Below, one piece after another: positions 1-7,900 of a DNA stretch of 64,000 bases. The stretch is from the NCBI RefSeq assembly GCF_000266945.1, contig NC_018025.1, forward strand, positions 930,001 to 994,000, read 5' to 3'. How positions within the stretch are numbered: position 1 is the stretch's first letter; the number at the start of each line of letters is the position of its first letter. Source of the stretch: Desulfomonile tiedjei DSM 6799. GTDB taxonomy: Bacteria; Desulfobacterota; Desulfomonilia; Desulfomonilales; Desulfomonilaceae. The notes below the pieces were generated by a model, which saw nothing but the letters and a program-made list of their open reading frames with translations, made no database searches and was not told the DNA's origin. Position numbers and translations under genes: made by a program.

Positions 1-20
1 TACAGCGGAGGTACGGGACA

Positions 21-1343
21 ATGAATGAGAGCATCAAAGGTGCTTGGGGATATCGTCACGTAATCTTGGCGATTGTGTGGCTACTCTATCTTATCAACTA
101 CTTTGACCGGATCAGCGTCCTGACCTTCTTGCCGTACATCCAGAAGGACTTATCACTAAACGCTATCCAGCTTGGCTGGCTGGCCTCGATCTTTTTCTTC
201 GGTTATTCTCTTGCCCAGTTCTTGGCTGGATATCTTGCCGACAGAATCGGTCCTAAGAAAACGATGAACATAGCCATATGGGTTTTCACTATCATTACCG
301 GCTTGACCGGACTCGTTCGAAACTATTGGCAGTTCATTTTCCTTCGTCTTGGTCTTGCTGTCGGCGAGGGACAGCATTTCGCTCCCGCCATCCGCATGAT
401 CGCAAATTGGTTTCCAAGGGCTGAAAAGGGCCGGGCCAACGGCTTCTTTTCCACGACCTGGGCCGTAGCGCCTGCCGTCGTTCCGATAGCCGTCACTCAA
501 ATAGCAGCAGTCTTCTTTGACGGGGCATGGAGACCGGTGTTTTTCGCGCTCGCAGTGCCGGGCTTTATAGGAGCCTTTTTGCTTTGGAGATATGTCAACG
601 ATTCTCCCAAGGTCATGTATGAGCGAGGAAAGGTAACCAAAGAAGAATACGACTTGATTGTCTCCTCGGTCGATGTTGAAGCTACTGAACATGGAAAAAC
701 GTACAGCGCTAAGGTCTTTCTCACCGATATCCAGTTCTACCTCTACACTGCAGGGTTGGTCATGGTGTTGATGATCTATTGGGGGATGACCACCTGGATC
801 AGTACGTTTCTGGTCAAGCAGCACGGTATGAATCTCAAAACCATGGGCTTCTATGCATCGCTGCCTTACATCGTGGCTTTTTTCTCGATGTTTATCGGCG
901 GCTGGGCCGCGGACAAATGGTTTGAGGGGAAGCCGAAGGTGGTAACCGTTATCTCCTTCCTCGGCTGCATCCCGACCCTCTACTTCATCGGGCAGGTTCC
1001 CAAGGGCGACACCAATATGCTGCTTCTATGGCTGGCGGTTGGCGGTTTCTTTGTAAATCTGTCCTGGGGCATGATGTACTCGTTTCCCGGCTGGCGGTAT
1101 CCCAAGGAACTGGTGGGACGAGCGGTTGGCGTCTCCAATGGAGTCGGTCAATTCGGGGCCTTCCTTTCTCCTTTAGTTGCGGCCTATCTGGTCGTTGAAC
1201 TTCCCGACAAGTCATTCGATTTCGGTGGCGTCTTTATTTTCTGGTCGTTGTTGGCCATTGTAGGCGCTGTCGCCATTTCCTTCCTCAAGGAAGAGTCAAT
1301 TCTGGCACAGACCGCCGGAGCAAAAGAGGCAACGGCCGCGTGA
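21..1343 (+). CDS. MFS transporter (ACS-family-like organic anion permease)
   Basis: A 440-residue major facilitator superfamily permease of the inner membrane, expected to be a proton- or cation-coupled carrier for an organic acid. About twelve hydrophobic segments are visible. The first cytoplasmic loop carries the MFS signature region GYLADRIGPKK (about residues 74-84), and the segment INYFDRISVLTFLPYIQKD near the N terminus resembles the anion:cation symporter (hexuronate/phthalate/glycerate) branch. Length fits the family. The ATG is preceded by a good GGAGG ribosome site about 8 nt upstream. It is followed by a large palindrome and the convergent glycosyltransferase gene. Its promoter lies outside the window. 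The substrate cannot be told from sequence; an aromatic or sugar acid would suit the surroundings, but that is inference. Confidence 0.88.
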   Translation: MNESIKGAWGYRHVILAIVWLLYLINYFDRISVLTFLPYIQKDLSLNAIQLGWLASIFFFGYSLAQFLAGYLADRIGPKKTMNIAIWVFTIITGLTGLVRNYWQFIFLRLGLAVGEGQHFAPAIRMIANWFPRAEKGRANGFFSTTWAVAPAVVPIAVTQIAAVFFDGAWRPVFFALAVPGFIGAFLLWRYVNDSPKVMYERGKVTKEEYDLIVSSVDVEATEHGKTYSAKVFLTDIQFYLYTAGLVMVLMIYWGMTTWISTFLVKQHGMNLKTMGFYASLPYIVAFFSMFIGGWAADKWFEGKPKVVTVISFLGCIPTLYFIGQVPKGDTNMLLLWLAVGGFFVNLSWGMMYSFPGWRYPKELVGRAVGVSNGVGQFGAFLSPLVAAYLVVELPDKSFDFGGVFIFWSLLAIVGAVAISFLKEESILAQTAGAKEATAA

Positions 1344-1349
1344 CACTGG

Positions 1350-1432
1350 CATTGCGAGCGAAGCGAAGCAATCGCCTGACATTAAGCGCTTGAGTCCCAG
1401 GCGATTGCCACGTCGCTCCGCTCCTCGCAATG
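1350..1432. repeat. Large intergenic palindrome (ATTGCGAG-type)
   Basis: The arms CATTGCGAGCGAAGCGAAGC-AATCGCC (from 1350) and GGCGATTGCC...CTCCTCGCAATG (to 1432) are reverse complements with a small bulge. The palindrome sits between the convergent MFS and glycosyltransferase genes. The CATTGCGAG...GGCGATTGCC type is a dispersed repeat in many bacterial genomes. Here it could also end transcription from both sides, although there is no U-tract. Confidence 0.75.
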
Positions 1433-1500
1433 ACATGTCCCCCAACGTCTCACCTCCGTGGGTAACTGAAGGAACCCTTTCGCCGCATTTGCGGGGTAGA

Positions 1501-3252
1501 TTATCTCTCCGTCCACATCTGCTCTAGACACTTGCGGAAATTATCGGCAAAGCGTTTTGCGTCCATAAGAGGTGACTGAGACACTTTTTGTCGCATGGAG
1601 TGCCTGATCTTGGATAGTTTATCCAGGTCGGAAGCCAGTTGGATAGCCTTGTGAATATAGCCTTCAATGTCATGCGCAACAAGATCTTCGTGTCCTGAGT
1701 TGATTATGTGACTCGCGGAATGCCTGTGACAGAAGCGGTCTCCTGTAAAGGTTACTACCGGAACTCCCATCCACAAACTGTCACACGTGGTTGTGCCTCC
1801 TGCAAAGGGAAAGGTGTCCAGGGCAATGTCTACATCGTTATACGTGCGGAGATAATCGTGGAACGTTGTCTTGGGAAGCAAATCCATACGATCGCGTGAA
1901 ATGCCTAATGAAGACAGTTTTTCTGCGAAGCTGTCTCGGATAGTTGCATCGTTCAAAGCTTTTCCCCTCATGACGAGCCTTGATCTCGGGAGTTGGCCCA
2001 AAATTTCGGCCCATGTTTCAAGTGCTTTATCCGAGATTTTCGCAAGTTGATTGAATGAACAGAAAGTAACGAACCCGCGGCTCAGAGCGGGGAGGGGACC
2101 CACGTTTGGAGCAGGCGGCACTTCGTAACAAAGGAAACCATCAGGCATGCGGACGATTTTCTCAGTATAGAGGTGCTCATGCTCGGGGGGCACGCAAATT
2201 CTGTCAGCAATCAAATAATCCATACAGTCCAGACCGGTGGTGTTGAAGTATCCCATCCAGCTTGCCTGAACCGGTGCAGGTTTGCGTGCGAAAACCAAAA
2301 GTCTGTTATGCCCTGTGTGACCTGACAGATCGATCAGTATGTCTATCCGGTCTCGCTGGATTCCCTGGGCCAGTTCAGGATCTGTCAGGCCGGCCGTGTC
2401 TCGCCATTGGTCGCTTTGAGACCGCAACCAATCCGTCCTCCTATCCGGAGCAACCACATCCGAATAGCAGACTGCTTCCCAGGATTGCCGATTTCTCGCT
2501 CGGAATAGGGGAGAGAGAAATCGACCCACCGGGTGCTCCTGAAAGTCGAATGAGACGAAGCCCACGCGCAGAGGCTTTTTCGTAACGTCTCGCGGCGGGT
2601 GTCGAACAATTTCCCCGGATAGTGGTAACGCATGTTGTTTGTTCCAGGCTCGATGTTCTGCAGCCATTTCTTCCGCAGTATACTGAGGGCTGAAATTCAT
2701 ATTAAAGAGCACGTTGGAATGGGCCATGATAAAGTGAGGATTTAGTTCAACGGCTTTGCGGTAACAACGGATCGACTCTTCGACCCTGCACTGGGCAAGG
2801 TGGACGCCGCCAATGTTGTTCAATGCATTGGCATTGTCCGGATTAATCTTCAGCGCCATTTCAAGCAGCTCTTTTGCCTGGTCGTATCGTTCCCTCTTGG
2901 AATAGATGTGTCCAAGATTGTCGTGAGCCAAGTCGTGATTAGGATCGATCTCGATGGCTTTTTTCAGCACCATAACCGCTTCATCGACGAGACCGATCTG
3001 GTTCAAAGCGTTTCCCAGATTCGACAGCACCGATGCGTTCTTCGGCTCGTACGTCAAAGCGTGCTTGTACAGGCCGATGGCGTCGATATGTCTGCCTCGT
3101 TGCCTGAGAAGCGCACCAAGATTCATGAGAGCAGCCACAAACCTGGGATTTCTTCTGAGTATGCTGCGGTAGATGTTTTCCGCCCTGTTGAGATCGCCTG
3201 CTCTGTGAAATGATGTTGCCTCGTCAAACGCTTTTTCCAACAAATTTTGCAT
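1501..3252 (-). CDS. TPR-containing SPINDLY/OGT-type glycosyltransferase (GT41)
   Basis: A 583-residue cytoplasmic protein. Residues 1 to about 190 form five tandem 34-residue tetratricopeptide repeats (for example NLGNALNQIGLVDEAVMVLK). The rest matches the O-GlcNAc-transferase/SPINDLY catalytic fold: PLRVGFVSFDFQEHPVG near residue 225, DLSGHTGHNRL near 310, WMGYFNTTG, SFNQLAKISD, and the sugar-nucleotide-binding GGTTTCDSLWMGVP near 485. The family transfers GlcNAc, fucose or related sugars to Ser/Thr of proteins. The gene starts 13 nt after the stop of the NHLP-type peptide gene, and its ribosome site (AGGACAGGAAA) overlaps that stop region, so the two should be translationally coupled. This makes the small peptide the obvious candidate substrate (inference). 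The donor sugar is unknown. Confidence 0.9.
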   Translation of the reverse strand: MQNLLEKAFDEATSFHRAGDLNRAENIYRSILRRNPRFVAALMNLGALLRQRGRHIDAIGLYKHALTYEPKNASVLSNLGNALNQIGLVDEAVMVLKKAIEIDPNHDLAHDNLGHIYSKRERYDQAKELLEMALKINPDNANALNNIGGVHLAQCRVEESIRCYRKAVELNPHFIMAHSNVLFNMNFSPQYTAEEMAAEHRAWNKQHALPLSGEIVRHPPRDVTKKPLRVGFVSFDFQEHPVGRFLSPLFRARNRQSWEAVCYSDVVAPDRRTDWLRSQSDQWRDTAGLTDPELAQGIQRDRIDILIDLSGHTGHNRLLVFARKPAPVQASWMGYFNTTGLDCMDYLIADRICVPPEHEHLYTEKIVRMPDGFLCYEVPPAPNVGPLPALSRGFVTFCSFNQLAKISDKALETWAEILGQLPRSRLVMRGKALNDATIRDSFAEKLSSLGISRDRMDLLPKTTFHDYLRTYNDVDIALDTFPFAGGTTTCDSLWMGVPVVTFTGDRFCHRHSASHIINSGHEDLVAHDIEGYIHKAIQLASDLDKLSKIRHSMRQKVSQSPLMDAKRFADNFRKCLEQMWTER

Positions 3253-3265
3253 TGAGTTTCCTGTC

Positions 3266-3532
3266 CTACCGCAGATAGAATTGCCATGCCGCCTGGAGGT
3301 GTCCCACGTCTTCCTTGCCGAACTCAGCCGAATTCGGAGGAAGCGGAAGCGTTATATAAATCAATTCTTTCGTGTTTTCAACTATCTTTACCTCTATATC
3401 TTCAGGAACTCTGATACCATGTTCCTTCAACACGGCATCTGTTTCCAGAAGGAGACGTTGTTTGAATGCCTCGTCCGACCACGCCTTTGCCACAATTTTT
3501 CCGAATGTCATCTGAAACTTGGTTCTGTCCAT
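3266..3532 (-). CDS. NHLP-type (nitrile hydratase alpha-like) modified-peptide precursor
   Basis: An 88-residue protein resembling the nitrile-hydratase-like leader peptides of proteusin-class RiPP precursors: KIVAKAWSDEAFKQRLL (residues 12-28), then HGIRVPEDIEVKIVENT (38-54) and the hydrophobic strand ELIYITLPLPP. It is far too short for a real nitrile hydratase alpha subunit and lacks that enzyme's Cys metal site. There is no Gly-Gly cleavage site. The tail after the leader-like part is about 21 residues, NSAEFGKEDVGHLQAAWQFYLR minus its last residue, with one Ser (S68), one Trp and one Tyr as conspicuous modifiable residues. It lies first in a two-gene operon with the GT41 enzyme. The ATG has no recognisable ribosome site because a dispersed repeat ends a few bases upstream. 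An internal ATG at 3511 is possible but no better. Family resemblance is confident; being a modified peptide is inference. Confidence 0.75.
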   Translation of the reverse strand: MDRTKFQMTFGKIVAKAWSDEAFKQRLLLETDAVLKEHGIRVPEDIEVKIVENTKELIYITLPLPPNSAEFGKEDVGHLQAAWQFYLR

Positions 3533-3534
3533 AT

Positions 3535-3720
3535 TATAGTCAGTGCCAAAAATTCTGTCGTTTATCCCTCGTGTGAATTACAGGATATTGGTAGGGATCG
3601 GCGTCCCTGCCGGTCCATTCTATTGATATCATTGATCATATTTAAGATGTGCCGGCACGGAGGCACGGCACCTACCAATCTTCCTAATCTTCAATCGGTC
3701 ACTAATTTTGGCAACTGATA
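3535..3720. repeat. MITE-like palindromic element, copy A
   Basis: About 186 bp with imperfect terminal inverted repeats: TCAGTGCCAAAAATT at 3540-3554 and AATTTTGGCAACTGA at 3704-3718. The interior has a REP doublet, CGGCGTCCCTGCCGG near 3600 and CCGGCACGGAGGCACGGC near 3651, flanked by GGTAGG and CCTACC. A near-identical copy in the opposite orientation lies at 29169-29350. The left edge almost touches the start codon of the NHLP peptide gene. It has no coding capacity of its own. Confidence 0.8.
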
Positions 3721-3807
3721 TATATGCTCCTTCTTGGCCAGCCGAAAAAGATCATGGGAGTTGCCAAAAAAAATAGCCGGTTGAGCGGTTTTATGAATCG
3801 AATTTTG

Positions 3808-4275
3808 GCCGGCACGGAGGCCGGCCACCACCGGCTAATGGTAGGGTTTGGCGTCTCTGCCGGCCATACCGCCTCTGGTAGTGGCCGGCCTCCGTGCCGG
3901 CCATATTATAGCTGTTATCGAAAGTCTTGACGGAATCCAATGCCTGCAATGGGAAGAATCAGTAGCGCCGGCGTCCCTGCCGGCGATAACTTATTGCTTT
4001 GTTTGGTGAATTGTTCGCCGGCACGGAGGCCGGCGCTACCAATTGCTGGGAACTGCTCTTCACAATCCGTGATTACTTTCGAGAATCGGTATATGTTCAT
4101 AAAGGGAATAGGTATAACGTTGGGGCCGACGTCTCAGCCGGACACAATCTAGTGATATATTGATATATTTCCACCGGCACGGAGGCCGGTGGCACCAAAT
4201 TCGAGGAATCGCTCTTCGCAATTCGCGATTACTTTTGAGAATCAGTATAATGGTAGGGGCCGGCGTCCCTGTCGC
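3808..4275. repeat. Cluster of REP palindromes
   Basis: Contains repeated GC-rich imperfect palindromes of two alternating forms, CCGGCACGGAGGCCGG (3810, 4016, 4173; its complement near 3882) and CCGGCGTCCCTGCCGG (3968; variants near 3848 and 4260), mostly flanked by GGTAG or CTACC. Opposed pairs are separated by 20-60 bp, as in bacterial interspersed mosaic elements. They sit next to a RAYT transposase gene, the usual partner of REP sequences. No gene is supported between 3533 and 4289. Confidence 0.8.
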
Positions 4276-4289
4276 CCAATTTCTTGAGC

Positions 4290-4745
4290 TCACAAAGGGA
4301 AGCCGCAGTCAACCCATTTGTATTCCTCAAGTTCCGGCCACTTCCTCGCAGGGTTATTCAGGATATAGTTGACCTTCTCCATCAGCTCCTCTTCGTCTCG
4401 GACAATTCGATCGAAATATTCCTTTTGCCAAATCGGACCCATCCTTCCAAAATTCCTTTGGAGTCGGTTGGCGGTAAATGATTTCCAACTGTGGACGATT
4501 TCCTGCAGGCAAACTCCTTCCACAGGGACCGCTAAAACATGTATGTGGTCATCCATAACGACGTAGGCTATCAGATCATATCGGACTCTTGCGAAATGTA
4601 CGATGGCGTCTGCCACGACGGTTCTTTCGTCGCTCTCGAGTGGAATCTGTGATGCAGCCAAACGCCACGTCACAAAATAAATGGAATTATCCATTCTCCA
4701 ATGAGGAAGCTTTCCTTTGTACATGATCAGGACCGGGGTTTTCAT
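4290..4745 (-). CDS. REP-associated tyrosine transposase (RAYT, IS200-like Y1 family)
   Basis: A 151-residue Y1/HUH single-strand transposase. The divalent-metal HUH motif appears as MDDHIHVL (about residues 63-70), following the strand DLIAYVV. A conserved SWKSFTANRLQ segment follows, then IWQKEYFDRIVRDEEELMEK and VNYILNNP, which contains the candidate nucleophilic Tyr. Length and motif order fit single-copy, domesticated RAYT proteins, which bind and nick REP hairpins. REP palindromes flank the gene on both sides (3590-4275 and 4755-4880), and further copies occur through the window, which supports a functional link. There are no IS-type terminal inverted repeats of its own. The reading frame is intact. 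Confidence 0.85.
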   Translation of the reverse strand: MKTPVLIMYKGKLPHWRMDNSIYFVTWRLAASQIPLESDERTVVADAIVHFARVRYDLIAYVVMDDHIHVLAVPVEGVCLQEIVHSWKSFTANRLQRNFGRMGPIWQKEYFDRIVRDEEELMEKVNYILNNPARKWPELEEYKWVDCGFPL

Positions 4746-4754
4746 TGCAATCCT

Positions 4755-4880
4755 TGGGCCGGCCGCTACCAGCTAATATCCTTCCCCAATAAAAGAAAAG
4801 AAGAGAAGTCCGGCAGGGACGCCGGACCCTACCAGAGCCGAATAGGTATAACGGTGGGTGCCGGCCTCCGTGCCGGCACA
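4755..4880. repeat. REP palindromes upstream of the RAYT gene
   Basis: GTCCGGCAGGGACGCCGGAC at about 4808-4827 and GTGCCGGCCTCCGTGCCGGC near 4858-4877 are the two REP forms in opposite orientation, the same sequences that lie on the other side of the RAYT gene. GGGCCGGCCGCTACC near 4757 is a truncated third copy. Confidence 0.75.
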
Positions 4881-4904
4881 TTCTTCAAAACAAAGTCAAG
4901 AGTA

Positions 4905-4933
4905 CGGGGCTGAGACAGGAAATCTCAGCCCCG
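4905..4933 (-). terminator. Hairpin terminator of the giant repeat-protein gene
   Basis: A perfect 11-bp stem, CGGGGCTGAGA / TCTCAGCCCCG, with a 7-nt loop, placed 21 bp past the stop codon of the 4316-residue gene. Read on the minus strand it is followed by a T-rich stretch, consistent with intrinsic termination. Confidence 0.7.
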
Positions 4934-4953
4934 CACTACCCACTCATCGGTTC

Positions 4954-7900
4954 TTATGACACCAAATCATTGTCTTCAAGCGGGTTGGTGTTCGCAACGA
5001 TAGTGTCGGTCCCACCGCCACTGATTATGGCGTCCTGAGAACCATCAGGGTTAGCGTTGTCGTCTGCTCCGTGGTAAATGGTCTCGCTGCCGGCTCCTCC
5101 TGTTATGGAATCAGCGCCCAGACCGCCGTAAAGCACGTTAGAGTAGGCGTTCCCATACATCGTATCGTTCCCGTCGCCACCGTTCAGGGTATTGTCACTG
5201 GCAGAGGTCAATCCCATGTGAAGATCCAATCTGTCATCCCCGGCATCACCGTTGACAGCGTTATACTGAGCTGACTCAGTCACATACAGAGTGTCGTTGC
5301 CTGTTCCCGCGTTGACCGTGTTATGGTGCGTAGAGCCCTTGACGTATATCTGCTCGCTGCCCTCACCGCCGTCGAACACGTTATGATGTGAATTCAGTTG
5401 CATGTCCAAGCGGTCGTCACCGCCTTCACCGTTCATGGTGTTTCCGTTTGAAGTCCCAGCCGCAGTGAAGGTGTCTTTTTCAGTGCCACCACCTGTACCG
5501 TCGTGGCCGTTTAGGATGTTGTTATACGCAGAGCCGTCCAGTCCAAGGCTATCCTGGCCACCTTCGCCGTTCAGGGTATTGCCGTGCGCATTGCCATAAG
5601 CGCTGAGCTGGTCTGTTTCGGTGCCGCCGCCAGTGCCGTCGTGCCCGTTGAGCAGGTTATTATACGCATCTCCGTAGACTCGGATCGCGTCACCGCCCTC
5701 ATTGCCGTTCAGGGTGTTGCCGGTCGCACTCTCATACGCATACAGGTAGTCGGAACCGTCGTTGCCGACACTGAATGCGTCATCACCATTGAGCACGTTG
5801 TTGGAGGCAATGCCATAGACATGCATCTCGTCTGCGCCTCCGCCTCCGTTCAGAGTGTTCCCTTGGGCGCTCCCATAAGCATGCAGGTAGTCCACGTCGG
5901 ACCCTTCAGTTGAGCCGTCCTGCCCGTTGAGCACGTTTTCCGACGCGGTTCCATAGACTTCCAGCCGGTCCTCGCCGTCGCCTCCATTCAGCGTGTTCCT
6001 CGTTGCAGCGTCATATACGTACAGGAGGTCGTTGCCTGCCCCGCCGTTGAGGACGTTATTCAACGCAGACTCGTGAGCAAACAGAGAATCTGCGCCGCCC
6101 TCACCATTCAGGGTGTTTCCTGTCGCACTGCCATACACATACAGCTCGTCAGCGTCAGTTCCGCCGCCTGAGCCGTCATGGCCGTTGAGCACATTATTGG
6201 ACGCAGTATCGTAAGCATTCAGGCGATCGGCCCCGGCATCACCGTTGAGAGTGTTCCCTGTGGCAGTGCCGCCGGCATACAGGAAGTCGTTGCCGTCGCC
6301 GCCTGAGAGTGTGTTCCCTGAACCTGTACCTGCCACATAGAGGGTATCATCGTCCTCTTCGCCATAGGCCTGGCCGCCGGAACTCTCAAGCGTGATCACG
6401 TCATTGCCTGCGCCGCCGTACAGCGTGTCTATGCCTTCACCGCCGTACATGGTGTCGGCTCCGCCATTGCCGTACACAAGGTCATTGCCTGCACCACCGC
6501 TCAGCTCGTCTGCGGACGAGTCGCTGCCGGTGATGGTATCGTTGCCGTCTCCGCCGTTCAGGGTGTTGGACAGCGTGCTGGTGGAGGTCAGGGTGTCGTC
6601 GCCAGCATCGCCGTTCAGCGTGTTGCCTGTGGCATTCTCGTAGGCATACAGGCTGTCGTTATCGTCACCGCCGTTCAGCACGTTATTCGCCACATTCCCA
6701 TAGAGATACACAGTGTCGCTGCCTGCGCCGCCGTTAAAGGTGTTGTCATGGGAATCCCTGTCAAATCTCAGGGTATCGTTCCCGTCACCGCCGTTTATCA
6801 CGTTGTTGTACGGGCATGTGGTGTATCCTGGAGAGTACTCTCCATTGGTCTCAAAGTAATCGTCACCTGCATCGCCATTGAAGGTGTTGTCGTGAGTCGG
6901 CTGGTTGCTAGACTGGCTATACTTGATATTGAAAGTGTCATTTCCGTCACCCCCGTTAAACACGTTGTACCCTCCATCCATGAGAGTTTGTGCCACGAGC
7001 GTGTCAGCTCCGTCATCGCCGTTAAAGGTGTTGTCATGGGTGTAACTGTTGGCTTTCAGCGTGTCGTCCCCGTCGCCGCCGTTAAGTACGTTGCCCCACG
7101 AGGTCGTTTGCGTCAGGAGGTAGTCGTTGCCGCCTTCGCCGTAAATCGTGTTTCCTGTGGCATCCCGTATGACATTCACGTAGTCGTCTCCATCGCCGCA
7201 GTAGACAACGTTGTTCGATGGAGCATCACCGAAGTCGCCTGTGAAGCGCACGTCGTCATCGCCGGCTGTACCGTAAATCGTATTGCCTGACGCCTTGCCC
7301 TCAAACACATAGTATTCGGCATCGGTCCCGGTGAGTGAGCCGTCATCCCCGTAGCAGATGTTGCCCGTGGCATTGTCCGTCAGGTAAAAGTCGTCGTACG
7401 AGTCGCCTCCGTAGAGGGTGTTCCCAGTGGCGTTGTCATAGACGTAAAAATCGTCGTTTGCGCCGCCTCCGTAGATGATGTTCCCTGTGGCAGTGCCCCG
7501 GACATAGATTTCATCTGCGAGGTCGCCTCCATAGACGGTGTTGGCAGAACCGGTTATCTCCCACCAACCACCGCGGGTTTCGCCGTATGCCACAGCGCCT
7601 GTGCTCTGGAGATAGACGTAATCGTAACCAAGACCGCCATAAAGGGTATCTGTGCCCTCATCCGACACCAGGGTGTCGTCGCCGTCGCCGCCCTGCAAAA
7701 GGTCATTGCCTGCACCGCCGATGAGGTAGTTGCCTCCGGTGCTGGTTGAGGTTATGGTCTCGTCGCCTTCACCGCCGTTCAGGGTGTTATTGTGGGAGCT
7801 TCCTTCGGCCAGCAGGGTGTCCACATCGTCGCCGCCGTTCAGCACGTTGCTGTCCGCGGTACCGTAGGCGCGCAGGGTGTCGCTGCCGCCGTCGCCGTTC

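Noticed and set aside
3266-3532. Nitrile hydratase alpha subunit fragment
   Set aside because: The frame is intact, 88 residues, lacks the enzyme's metal-binding Cys cluster, and matches the leader-peptide form instead.
3724-4372. Several 60-70 codon frames in the REP-rich region
   Set aside because: Their shared Cys/Arg/His/Gly/Pro phrases come from reading REP palindromes; the same phrases recur at every REP copy.
3500-5000. Possible CRISPR array from repeated 16-20 bp units
   Set aside because: Units alternate orientation, are imperfect palindromes with uneven spacing, and there are no cas genes; they are REP sequences.
6748-7290. Plus-strand open frames opposite the giant gene (also near 7792 and 8215)
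   Set aside because: Val/Ala-rich repeats that mirror the 60-bp coding repeats on the other strand; long only because the array lacks stops.
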